In this document: positions 16,030-24,512 of the stretch, piece after piece | Numbering within the stretch: position 1 is the stretch's first letter | How the letters are laid out: each line of letters begins with the position of its first letter | Assembly (NCBI GenBank): GCA_012026835.1 | Contig: VEPN01000030.1 | Span: 1-37,410 of the forward strand | Length of the DNA: 37,410 nucleotides | Reading direction: 5' to 3' | Source: Candidatus Methanoperedens sp. | GTDB taxonomy: Archaea; Halobacteriota; Methanosarcinia; Methanosarcinales; Methanoperedenaceae | Translations under genes and position numbers: made by a program | Notes under the pieces: generated by a model | Seen by the model: only the letters and a program-made list of their open reading frames with translations | The model's database searches: none | Told to the model about the DNA's origin: nothing

Positions 16030-19000
16030 ATGAAAGGTGAAAGAATCGTTGTAAAAAACCAGCATGATATAAAAAACATGATTGAAAACGAGAAAAGCCC
16101 GAAAGTTCAAATGAAGCTGGTATTTCTTAATCTTGCGGCCCATTCTTCGCACGATTTTGAAAAGATATGCGAACTCTTCGGGGTTGCGGTGTCAACAGGT
16201 TACCAGTGGGCCAGGGAATGGAATAAGAGAGGATACGAAAGCGTAAAAGAAAAAGAGAACAAGGGAGGAAGACCCCCAAGACTTTCAGATAAGGATTTAT
16301 TGCAACTTGAAAAGTACCTTGAAGAAAATAAACAATGGAAAACAAAGGAAGTAAAAAAGCTCGTAAAAGACAGGTTCGACGTTGATTTTTCAGACGATCA
16401 AATCGCCCGGATAATAAAGCAAAAACTGAATACTGGTTTTTCTAAAAACGACTTCTTTGAAAATACCAGCGATGCAATCATAATTACAAATCTTGATGAC
16501 ATAATAACAGACTGGAACCAGGGGGCAGAGAAAATTCTCGGATGGACCGCCAGGGAGGCAGCAGGGGAGAAACTCGCAGGATTGATAATTCCGCCTGAAC
16601 TGGAAGAAGAAAGACACAGGCTCATGCACGATGTCCCCTGTGGCAGGAAAGTCAGCGGGATTGATACAGTCTGTATCCGCAAGGACGGCACGAGAATAAA
16701 TGTAAATCTTACCGCCTTTCCCCTGCGGAATAAAAAAGATATAACTGGCTTATCATATATACTCAGGGATATCACCCGCCTCCACGCGGCCAAAGTCGCG
16801 CTGAAAGAGTCCGAGGAAAAGTTAAGGGACGTGATAGAAAGCGCCCCGATAGGCATTCTAATTACAAATTCCGAAGGCAGGGTCGTCGAAATAAATTCTA
16901 CGGGATTGAAGATATTCGGTTATGATTCAAAAGAAGAGTTCTTGAGAATACCTGCATCGGCCCACTATTATGACCCCCATGACAGCGTCCATGAAACCCG
17001 CGGGAATGGAAAAGCAGGGGAATTTGAAGCACGATTCATGCGCCATGATGGAACCGTGTTCTGGTGTTCTGTAACCTCGGTTAATGCGACCTCGGAAGGA
17101 ACTAACCAATATATTAACGTATTCCGGGATATCACAGAGCGCAGGCGGACAGAGGAAGTCCTGCGTATCATATACGACCAGGCGGATGTAAAAATCCAGG
17201 AACGTACAGCAGACCTGGAAAAAGCCGGTGAAGTCGTCCAGGTTAAGGTCAGTGAGCGCCAGAGGGCTTACGAGTCACTGCGGGAAAGCGAGGAAGACTA
17301 CCGCAAGCTTGTGGAATTGTCTCCATATGCAATCGCGATTATGAGCGAGGGGAAGGTAGTATTCACTAACAAGGCAGGGGCAAAGCTCCTGGGTACAGAC
17401 AATCCCAGACAACTGATTGGAAAAAATGTTCTGGAAATCATACACCCTGACTATCAGGAATTTGTAAAAGAAAAGATTCCACTTATGGAAAAAAAAGGGA
17501 ATATTGTCCTGCCTACTGAAGAAAAATTTATCCGGCTTGACGGGTCGGTTATCGACGTAGAAGTTACAGCAATTCCTTTCACATTCCGCAAAAAAACCGG
17601 GGTTCAGGTTATAATTCATGATATCACGGAACGCAAGCAGAACGAACGCCGATTACTGGAGCAAACCAATCTCCTGGAAAAAGAGATCGTTGAGCGCAGA
17701 CGGGTTGAGAGAGAATTACATAAGGTGCATGACGAATTAGAAATCAGGATTGAGGAGCGAACTGCCGAACTTGCAAGGACAAACGAAGCCCTGGAAGCTG
17801 AAATCGTAGAACACAGGCTTGTTGAAAAAGAGCGCGAGCGCCTGATACAGGAACTCCTGAAAGAGCAAAGGCATGCAGAGAAACTGGCTATAGCCATTAA
17901 GAAGGAAAGAAATACACTCAATATAATAATGGAAAATACCGAAACCCAGCTCGCCTATCTTGATTCGAAGTTCAATTTCATCAGGGTCAACTCCGCCTAC
18001 GCAAATGCTTCAGGACATAAAAAAGAGGAGCTGGCGGGTCACAATTATTTCGAGCTTTTCCCAAATCCTGAGAACCAGGCCATATTCGAAAAAGTCAGGG
18101 ATACCTGTGAACCCGTGGAATTTAAAGCTATGCAATTTGAATACCAGGACCAGCCCTGGCGCGGCATCACTTATCGGGACTGGACGCTTACCCCGTTAAA
18201 AGAAGCAGAAGGACACGTCGACAGGTTTGTGCTGTCCCTTACTGACGTGACAGAACGTATAATAGCCGAACAATATCTTCAGACGGCCCTTGTACATGCA
18301 GAAACCATCATAGATACAATACCGCAACCACTTGTGGTCTTGGATGCACAATTACGGGTGAATACGGCGAACCATGCTTTCTACAAATTTTTCAAAGTTC
18401 CGATAGAAGAGACCAGGAACAAATTGCTATGTGAGCTCGGGAACAGGCAGTGGGATATTCCTGAACTTCAATTACCGCTCCAGAGAATTATCCCGGATAA
18501 TAAATATATCCAGAATTTTGAAATTACACGGGAGTTCCCCAATATCGGACAAAAGACAATGCTGCTCAATGCGCGCCAATTCTTCCAGGAAGGAAAGGGG
18601 ATGATATTACTTGCCATCGAAGATCTAACAGAACGAAAAAAAATCGAGGAAATACGCTTTGAGAACGAGCGTCTGATCTCTGCAAGCAAAACAAGATCAG
18701 AGTTCCTTGCCATCGTAAGCCATGAACTTCGTACCCCGCTCACATCTATCCTTGGCTATTCAATACTCTTGCAGGAAAAGGCCTTTGGTGGTTTGAATCA
18801 AAAACAGGAATTCTATGTTGGTAGTATCCTTTCAAGCAGCAACCATTTGCTCTCCCTGATTAACACCATACTTGATATAGCCAAGATGGAAGCCGGAAAG
18901 CTGGAACTGGTAATTGAGAAGATACCTGTGAGTGAGATGATTAATGAAATAATTGTCCTTATCAAAGAAAGAGCAGAAAAACATAATATAATTCTTGAAA

Positions 19001-19389
19001 CACAATTCGATATCCGGCTTGAGCATATAGAGGCAGACAGGCAGAAATTCAAGCAGATATTTTTCAACCTTCTCAGCAACGCCATCAAATTCAGCAAAGA
19101 AGAAGGCGGGATCATTACGATATCCACAAAAAATGAAGGTGATGCCGGGGTGTTCTCTGTCAGGGATACAGGCATAGGGATAAGGAAAGAGGATATGCAA
19201 AAACTATTCCGGGAGTTTGTGCAGATTGATTCCGGGATATCCAGGAAATATGAAGGTACGGGGCTTGGACTTGTGATTACAAAACAGCTTGTAGAGCTGC
19301 ATGGGGGAAGAATAATGGCAGAAAGTGAGTATGGCAAAGGCAGTGTCTTCACATTTTTCCTGCCGCTTACTGGCCGGCAAAAAAATTAA
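16030..19389 (+). CDS. Multi-PAS histidine kinase fused to an IS630-transposase-like HTH domain
   Basis: A 1119-residue sensor kinase without membrane helices, so cytoplasmic. Residues 1-135 match the N-terminal DNA-binding part of IS630-type transposases: a first HTH (FEKICELFGVAVSTGYQWAR), the linker GGRPPRLS and a second winged helix ending DQIARIIKQ. Five PAS domains follow at about 137-252, 266-372, 424-537, 631-744 and 758-871, with coiled coils near 380-420 and 540-630. The catalytic core has HisKA with the phospho-acceptor His898 in SHELRTPLT, then the HATPase domain with NLLSNAIKFS, VRDTGIGI and GTGLGL. No receiver domain is attached. A DNA-binding domain on a kinase is unusual and suggests direct action on a promoter. 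PAS ligands (heme, flavin or none) cannot be told from sequence. Confidence 0.88.
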   Translation: MKGERIVVKNQHDIKNMIENEKSPKVQMKLVFLNLAAHSSHDFEKICELFGVAVSTGYQWAREWNKRGYESVKEKENKGGRPPRLSDKDLLQLEKYLEENKQWKTKEVKKLVKDRFDVDFSDDQIARIIKQKLNTGFSKNDFFENTSDAIIITNLDDIITDWNQGAEKILGWTAREAAGEKLAGLIIPPELEEERHRLMHDVPCGRKVSGIDTVCIRKDGTRINVNLTAFPLRNKKDITGLSYILRDITRLHAAKVALKESEEKLRDVIESAPIGILITNSEGRVVEINSTGLKIFGYDSKEEFLRIPASAHYYDPHDSVHETRGNGKAGEFEARFMRHDGTVFWCSVTSVNATSEGTNQYINVFRDITERRRTEEVLRIIYDQADVKIQERTADLEKAGEVVQVKVSERQRAYESLRESEEDYRKLVELSPYAIAIMSEGKVVFTNKAGAKLLGTDNPRQLIGKNVLEIIHPDYQEFVKEKIPLMEKKGNIVLPTEEKFIRLDGSVIDVEVTAIPFTFRKKTGVQVIIHDITERKQNERRLLEQTNLLEKEIVERRRVERELHKVHDELEIRIEERTAELARTNEALEAEIVEHRLVEKERERLIQELLKEQRHAEKLAIAIKKERNTLNIIMENTETQLAYLDSKFNFIRVNSAYANASGHKKEELAGHNYFELFPNPENQAIFEKVRDTCEPVEFKAMQFEYQDQPWRGITYRDWTLTPLKEAEGHVDRFVLSLTDVTERIIAEQYLQTALVHAETIIDTIPQPLVVLDAQLRVNTANHAFYKFFKVPIEETRNKLLCELGNRQWDIPELQLPLQRIIPDNKYIQNFEITREFPNIGQKTMLLNARQFFQEGKGMILLAIEDLTERKKIEEIRFENERLISASKTRSEFLAIVSHELRTPLTSILGYSILLQEKAFGGLNQKQEFYVGSILSSSNHLLSLINTILDIAKMEAGKLELVIEKIPVSEMINEIIVLIKERAEKHNIILETQFDIRLEHIEADRQKFKQIFFNLLSNAIKFSKEEGGIITISTKNEGDAGVFSVRDTGIGIRKEDMQKLFREFVQIDSGISRKYEGTGLGLVITKQLVELHGGRIMAESEYGKGSVFTFFLPLTGRQKN

Positions 19390-19440
19390 TGGAAAGATCA
19401 AGCACCTTCGATTCTTGACCCTTCCGGCATTCCCTCAGTA

Positions 19441-20709
19441 TTAATGCCCGTCTCCCACAAAATCCGGATGGTCTGCAAGAACAGGCATCCTGTTTACAAT
19501 CCAGCGGTAGACAAGTACCTCAATGATGACAACGGCCACAACCACCAGGGCTTCTCTCCAGAAGAAAAGCTCCCTGTGGGGAAGCTGCCAGTTGAATGTT
19601 ATTAATGTCAGATTGAAACGGTTAAGGAAGATGCCTATTATTGTCAGCATACCCGTGAACTGTATGAGACCTACTTTCCTCTTCTGCACCCCGTAATAGT
19701 ACAGGAATGGAAGAATGGCAAGCAAGATTATCTCCACAAGGAACCACTGGCCGATGGACGAATCCAGGTATTTCCATGCCCCTTCATGCGTTATGCTTAT
19801 AAGCCGGAGGCCTAAGTACGTGAAAAGTACGAACGAGGATGCCGTGCCAAGACCAAGCGTTATCTCATCGACGCTTTCAAGATAGTGGGGCGACGCGCGG
19901 TGCTTGAAAAAGACAGCCGTGAGCTTGGTCACCACTATCATCAAAGCAAGTGCTGCCCCGATGGCAGAAATAAAGGCAAGCCAGGGCAGGTACGATGTGT
20001 ACCAGAGTGGATGAACCTTTCCGGGAGCAAGAAGGAACATGGCTGAGAGGGCTGACTGGTGGAGCGTGGAAAGCATCACACCAAATATTGTAAGCCCGAG
20101 CGTCATGCTTACTGCTATCTTTCTAATTTTCCCCTGGTTCAGCCATGCAAGGATGGATGGAGAGAATTCAAGGAACTGGACAGAAAGGTAGAGAGCCACG
20201 TGCCATGCCACAAGGAACATTACGGATGCAGTACCGAATGAAATGAACATGGGGTAATATATTCTCCACGGTCTCCCAAGGTCTATCATCAGGAAGACCA
20301 CAGCAAACAGGTAACCCAGGAAGCCCAGCAGGATAGCATTCCTCACTATGGGCTGGTATTTCTTAAGCCCGAAAATATATACTGCCGTCCCGATGACAAA
20401 TCCTGATGCTGAGAAAGGCACACCGCTAAAGAGCCCCCATGTAAGGAAAAGCCCCCACGGTTGTTCGTTCGATGCTTCAGTCACCATCTCAAGGCCGAAA
20501 ATGAACCTTAAGAGTATCAGGACAAGGCCGGCAAAGACGATAATCCCTGCAAAAATATTAAGGGGGGTGATGAGGGTCTTCAGGTATTCCTTCAATGGAA
20601 GCCCGAGGAATATCTTATCCTTCACCCATTTACCTATTATCTCCGAGTTTGACGGTTCATCCTGGCGGTGTATCTGTTTTTCTATATAATCGCCTGCATA
20701 TTCGTTCAT
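19441..20709 (-). CDS. NrfD/PsrC-type membrane subunit of redox complex
   Basis: A 422-residue integral membrane protein with about ten hydrophobic helices from residue 45 on, of the NrfD/PsrC/HybB family that exchanges electrons with a membrane quinone or methanophenazine. Recognisable segments include EQPWGLFLTWGLFSGVPFSA in the first helix pair and LIDLGRPWRIYYPM. The N-terminal 40 residues are soluble and charged. Its ATG at 20709 overlaps the stop of the ferredoxin gene by one base (TAATG), so the two are coupled. With the FeS protein and the heptaheme cytochrome upstream it forms a complex resembling Hmc/Tmc/Qrc-type modules of sulfate reducers. Direction of electron flow is not known; oxidising a membrane carrier and passing electrons outward is likely. 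Confidence 0.87.
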   Translation of the reverse strand: MNEYAGDYIEKQIHRQDEPSNSEIIGKWVKDKIFLGLPLKEYLKTLITPLNIFAGIIVFAGLVLILLRFIFGLEMVTEASNEQPWGLFLTWGLFSGVPFSASGFVIGTAVYIFGLKKYQPIVRNAILLGFLGYLFAVVFLMIDLGRPWRIYYPMFISFGTASVMFLVAWHVALYLSVQFLEFSPSILAWLNQGKIRKIAVSMTLGLTIFGVMLSTLHQSALSAMFLLAPGKVHPLWYTSYLPWLAFISAIGAALALMIVVTKLTAVFFKHRASPHYLESVDEITLGLGTASSFVLFTYLGLRLISITHEGAWKYLDSSIGQWFLVEIILLAILPFLYYYGVQKRKVGLIQFTGMLTIIGIFLNRFNLTLITFNWQLPHRELFFWREALVVVAVVIIEVLVYRWIVNRMPVLADHPDFVGDGH

Positions 20710-21620
20710 TATTTATGTTCCTCCTTGACTGATTCTTCTTTATGTTCAGCATGCGGCTTCTGGTGTGACGCAAGATAAAAGCCTCCCAGAAGTGCGGGCC
20801 ATGAGACAAGCGTGAGATTGACCATGGACAGGAAATCCTTGGTCAATTTCGGATACGAGGTTATCCCTACGTTCTCAGGAAAACCAAGTTTCTCAAAAGG
20901 TACTCCTGAAATATACATCCAGCCTGTCCCTCCTGCCTCCTCTTCGCCGTAAACATGGTCGATATACTTATCCGGCTCACCCCATATGCGCTGTTTTGCC
21001 GCCTTGATCAGGTCTTTTCTCTTTCCGAATGTTATGGCTTCTACAGGGCATGCCTCGGCACATGCGGGAATAAGACCATCTTTGATCCTTTGGTGGCACA
21101 TGAAGCACTTCTGGATCTTGGGTTCAAAAGCACTGGAATATTCAAATGCCGGGACGTAGAACGGGCAGGCCGTAATGCAATAGCGGCAGCCTATGCACAG
21201 TTTCTCATCCCACACGACCGGGCCTTCCTTGCTCTTTTTCATTGCAGCTACGGGGCAGGCTGAAACGCAGGCCGGCTCGTCGCAGTGCATGCATTGCAGT
21301 TTGCGATAGACCGGTTTTCCATCCTCGCCTTCATAGCGATTGACCGCTGTGTAGGACTGGACATCTGCCACATATGGTTTTCTTTTTTCCTCAAAAACCG
21401 TGGTATCTTCAAAGGATGTCTTCGCTTCAGGCAGTTTATTAGCTTTGTTGCATGCCGCTTCGCAGCGGCGACAGCCTATGCACCTTGTGGTATCGGTCAG
21501 CATTCCCACCCGGTCCGGATTCCCTGTGAAATCTTCGGCAGCCACTGCATGTTCGCTGCCGACTATGCTCCATGCAACGATGGAACCGCCGACTTTTAAA
21601 AAGTCCCTTCTGCTGATCAT
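20709..21620 (-). CDS. Tat-exported HybA-like 4x[4Fe-4S] ferredoxin subunit
   Basis: A 303-residue iron-sulfur protein. The N-terminus is a Tat signal (SRRDFLKVG followed by a hydrophobic stretch and AVAAE), so the protein works outside the membrane. Sixteen Cys form four clusters: CIGCRRCEAAC, CMHCDEPACVSACPVAAM, CIGCRYCITACPF and CFMCH with PACAEACPVEAI. A C-terminal helix (about 265-285) anchors it, followed by a charged tail. It is the electron-wire subunit between the multiheme cytochrome and NrfD. AGGAGG lies before ATG 21620, within the end of the cytochrome gene (3-nt gap). Confidence 0.92.
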   Translation of the reverse strand: MISRRDFLKVGGSIVAWSIVGSEHAVAAEDFTGNPDRVGMLTDTTRCIGCRRCEAACNKANKLPEAKTSFEDTTVFEEKRKPYVADVQSYTAVNRYEGEDGKPVYRKLQCMHCDEPACVSACPVAAMKKSKEGPVVWDEKLCIGCRYCITACPFYVPAFEYSSAFEPKIQKCFMCHQRIKDGLIPACAEACPVEAITFGKRKDLIKAAKQRIWGEPDKYIDHVYGEEEAGGTGWMYISGVPFEKLGFPENVGITSYPKLTKDFLSMVNLTLVSWPALLGGFYLASHQKPHAEHKEESVKEEHK

Positions 21621-21623
21621 ATT

Positions 21624-22400
21624 TTATCCTCCTGCCGGCTTATGGCAGCCCTGGCATGTAGTACCAGAACGCCCGGCATGGTCTGCTGGCACTTTCGCCG
21701 CTCCAGCAATCCCGTTTGAATGGCATTTGAGGCAACTATCATGATAAACTATTTTTGCTTCCTTACCACCGTTCGGGATACCATCCTGATGGCACCTGTT
21801 GCATGTTTCCCATGTTAACTCGTGGGGCCTGTCAGGGGCCCGGATCATCGAATCTTTTGTTTCGCCAGTATGACACTTAGTGCAGCTCTCAGGCCCCCCG
21901 AAATCCTCCTTATGGCATGAGATGCACCGCTGGTGGTATGCGGCCTTAAGACCGGGCTTGCTTGAATTATGGGGGTCAGATGGTGCATTGTGGCAATCCT
22001 TACAGGCATGTATCTCATCCCCGCTATTGTGATGGCATGTTGCACATGTGACCTTGTTACTCATTACTTTATGGAATTCCGTAGCCAGCCCGTACTTGAT
22101 AGAAAGATATTCGGAGTCATTGACCCTGAACATCCAGTCACTGGCAGGATCCGCACTAATGTTTTCAGGGGATATTTCTCCTGTAACCCCGGTGTCTTCA
22201 GGTGAGTCATTTGATGCAACCACAATGGCAGCACCCCCGAAGAGCAAAGCCAGCGGGATAACAGCAGCTACCACTTTCCCTATTGTTTTCTCCCTGGATT
22301 GTAGAAGTATCCACAGAGCGATGAATGCGAAACAGAATGCCACAACTATGAGGTATTCTATTCCCTTGACAAATGTCATGTATTCGAGCAATGTTTTCAT
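21624..22400 (-). CDS. Membrane-anchored heptaheme cytochrome c
   Basis: About 258 residues. Two N-terminal membrane helices (about 12-33 and 42-61) are followed by an exposed domain with seven CxxCH heme sites: CATCH, CKDCH, CISCH, CTKCH, CNRCH, CLKCH and CQGCH. Extra His residues (for example YHQRC, PHELT, YHDSC) are likely distal ligands, as in class III cytochromes. I chose ATG at 22400 because GGAGGAT directly upstream (about 22405-22410) is the ribosome binding site; a GTG at 22412 would start within it. It leads the trio cytochrome - FeS - NrfD and follows a 480-residue regulator gene by 76 nt. Confidence 0.92.
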   Translation of the reverse strand: MKTLLEYMTFVKGIEYLIVVAFCFAFIALWILLQSREKTIGKVVAAVIPLALLFGGAAIVVASNDSPEDTGVTGEISPENISADPASDWMFRVNDSEYLSIKYGLATEFHKVMSNKVTCATCHHNSGDEIHACKDCHNAPSDPHNSSKPGLKAAYHQRCISCHKEDFGGPESCTKCHTGETKDSMIRAPDRPHELTWETCNRCHQDGIPNGGKEAKIVYHDSCLKCHSNGIAGAAKVPADHAGRSGTTCQGCHKPAGG

Positions 22401-22476
22401 TTTATCCTCCACTTTTTTATTAACCCGATTTTTTCAGTTTTTTCCTTCCTGTTTCCGTATCCGGAATTGCTTGCTT

Positions 22477-23919
22477 TTAAGGTACTCGTATTAACACCTC
22501 ACAAAAGTTATCTCCGTGTGACAATAATTTCTTAATGTCTAATTCCACCCTGCTTCCGAATGCATAGCCCATCGCCCCCTTGAATGTCTCCCTGATTGCG
22601 TGGCAGACATGTGTATCGAAGGTGTCTCCCTCAGCACATATATTGCATTTCCTGACAGTATAAAGCAGGTTTTTCCCTTCTACTTTCCATTCACATTCCC
22701 TGTGAAGCCTTGAATCCACTATCTCAAGGGCTTTCTGGAAGTCTGGCAGTCCCCAGCTCCTGATATTATTCTCCTTTTCATACTCCTGCATAAGGGATTT
22801 ACCGATCCTGCGGCCTAAAAATGTCAGGGACAGGGGTATATCAGGTATATTTTTTAGCCCTTTGAGAAAAGCCATGAACATTATCAGGTCCTGGTCCACC
22901 CTGGTATTGCTTATCTTCAGATTGCCTATGATTTCATTGATTTTGATGCCTACATCCGGCCTGTGAGTCAGGACTATCATATTGGCAGTGGATTTTGCAT
23001 CATATAGATGGCCGTTAGCTTCAAGGAGCGTAACAAGGCTCTTTTTCAGCTTCTCAATTACATCCTTGTTCCTGTAATTATGGAATACGATTATTGTCTC
23101 CCTGTCTATCTCAACCCTGTCTGCAACCCTGGAAGTTTCATATACCTCCTTTACCAGGGAAAGCATTTCTTTAAGCGGGATTTCCTGGATAGGTTTTTTT
23201 GCCAGGGTTTCTATCGTTATCTCTCCCATTGGCACTTTCCCTGCAAGCAGGTCCTCAAAGTAGTTCCTGTGGACAGTGACCATGTTATAATTACTTAACA
23301 GATGCCCGTTGATCACGGCTTTCCAGAAAGATGGGCGGCTCTTTATGGCCTTTGTTACTTCGTCCATCCCGCCGAAAAACGTGATAACGCTATCGAACGC
23401 TTCCTTTTTGTTCGACCTTGTAAGTTCGACTTTGATACACCCGTCTGAATTAAAAACAGACCTGACCTCAAGGGGCGCAATCTCAGGAGAATTTTTCACA
23501 AGGTACTGGGAGAGGATACACGCTGCGAATTTTATCTTCTGGTTCGCACCTCTTACTTCTATGAGTACATCTGAAGGAGAAGTATCATTGTCACATTTTA
23601 TGGCAAGGTCAATATCCCATTCAAGCTCACCGAACCTGCGGTTAAGATAGTCTTCAAGTTTCCCCAGTGAATTTATCAGCATGGGATCAATCAGGTCATC
23701 CAGCACATTTTCAGGGACCAGCATCCCGTCAATCTCGTTCAGCATCCATTTGAAGAGAGAATTATCTATTGCAGATAGGTTCTTAAGAGAACTGTTTTTT
23801 CCCGCCTCATCGATTATTTCCCTGATAGCGGCACTGAAGTTACCTTTATGTTTCTGTACGTATGGTTCCATCTTTTCAATGCAGTCGTTGTCAAGGGAAA
23901 TATGCCTTGTAACGATCAT
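22477..23919 (-). CDS. 480-residue RHH/V4R-like putative redox-sensing regulator, copy 1
   Basis: Unnamed family with three copies in this window, all exactly 480 residues. Residues 1-45 look like a ribbon-helix-helix DNA-binding unit: a strand VTRHISL, then two helices around CIEKMEPYVQKHKG and FSAAIREIIDEAG. The middle 350 residues are mixed alpha/beta with a highly conserved core (YNMVTVHRNYFEDLL, SRVADRVEID, NGHLYDAK). The C-terminal 65 residues resemble a V4R-type ligand-binding domain and hold Cys425, Cys439-His440, His468 and Cys473, conserved in all copies and suited to bind metal, heme or FeS. It sits 13 nt after the small membrane protein gene and upstream of the heptaheme cytochrome. 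I infer a redox- or ligand-sensing transcription regulator of the cytochrome operon. Confidence 0.6.
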   Translation of the reverse strand: MIVTRHISLDNDCIEKMEPYVQKHKGNFSAAIREIIDEAGKNSSLKNLSAIDNSLFKWMLNEIDGMLVPENVLDDLIDPMLINSLGKLEDYLNRRFGELEWDIDLAIKCDNDTSPSDVLIEVRGANQKIKFAACILSQYLVKNSPEIAPLEVRSVFNSDGCIKVELTRSNKKEAFDSVITFFGGMDEVTKAIKSRPSFWKAVINGHLLSNYNMVTVHRNYFEDLLAGKVPMGEITIETLAKKPIQEIPLKEMLSLVKEVYETSRVADRVEIDRETIIVFHNYRNKDVIEKLKKSLVTLLEANGHLYDAKSTANMIVLTHRPDVGIKINEIIGNLKISNTRVDQDLIMFMAFLKGLKNIPDIPLSLTFLGRRIGKSLMQEYEKENNIRSWGLPDFQKALEIVDSRLHRECEWKVEGKNLLYTVRKCNICAEGDTFDTHVCHAIRETFKGAMGYAFGSRVELDIKKLLSHGDNFCEVLIRVP

Positions 23920-23932
23920 ATTTTAATCCCCT

Positions 23933-24238
23933 TTAACGCTTTACCCCTTTACTGAGTTCTTCATAAAGCAGTTCTTTTTCCCTCTGGAGTTCTGCTTCCC
24001 TGCGGGCGATAGCCTTCATGGCATCGCTTGGCCTTATACTGACCATAATCCTGTTATTCCTGTCCTTCATGTATTCCCTGAGACCGTAAGCCAGGAATAC
24101 AGCGACAGCGACCGGGATCAGGAACAGCCATCCCAAAACGAAAGCCTGGAAGGCTTCACGCGGGAGGATATAAGCGGCTCCTATTACCGTTCCACCAGCA
24201 ACAGCTGTTGCAATATACTTGTTTCTATACTTCATCAT
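23933..24238 (-). CDS. Small membrane protein, 101 residues, module A
   Basis: The start of the protein is two hydrophobic helices (about residues 7-25 and 33-52) separated by the motif AAYILPREAFQAF, with a charged, helical, cytoplasmic-type tail (AIARREAELQREKELLYEEL) likely to form a coiled coil. It is paralogous to the shorter protein at 29476-29643: both share KYI.T, AAY.LP.E.F.AF..G.LFL.PV. GAAGGGTG precedes ATG 24238; the longer GTG frame from 24247 lies within that site. First gene of module A. Function unknown; it could couple the regulator to the membrane complex. Confidence 0.7.
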   Translation of the reverse strand: MMKYRNKYIATAVAGGTVIGAAYILPREAFQAFVLGWLFLIPVAVAVFLAYGLREYMKDRNNRIMVSIRPSDAMKAIARREAELQREKELLYEELSKGVKR

Positions 24239-24261
24239 ATCAATCACCCTTCAATTTGTTC

Positions 24262-24512
24262 TATCTAATGCCAACGCTAAAAGAATAATTGACAAAAATT
24301 TAGCAGGTAAAGCCAGATAATGTCATTTTATAACAAAAGAAGACAAATTATGCCATTGAATGTCATAAACTTGTCATAATTGACAAGAATTATAAATTTT
24401 TAAGCCTGATTAAATAATAATGAATCTTAAATAAATGGCAAAATATGTTTTTTCATGACATTTATTATGAATATTTCCGGGTTTTTTGTTAAATTCCATA
24501 TTTTCATGTCAA
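24262..24512 (-). promoter_or_regulatory. Cluster of about nine ATGYCA-like half-sites upstream of module A
   Basis: The intergenic region before module A holds ATGCCAA at 24268, TTGACAA at 24289, ATGTCAT at 24320, ATGCCAT at 24350, ATGTCAT at 24360, the palindrome CTTGTCATAATTGACAAG at 24370-24387 (perfect 7-bp arms, 4-bp spacer), a reversed TGGCA at 24436, ATGACAT at 24455 and ATGTCAA at 24506. Such repeats of short half-sites in both orientations suit a ribbon-helix-helix operator. The first site is part of a 13-bp motif shared with two other promoters in the window. Confidence 0.55.

Noticed and set aside
16030-16440. Intact IS630 transposase
   Set aside because: Only the DNA-binding part is present; no DDE catalytic domain and no terminal inverted repeats were seen.
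20709-22400. Bacterial Nrf nitrite reductase complex
   Set aside because: No pentaheme NrfA with its CxxCK site is present; the set fits a general quinone/phenazine redox module better.
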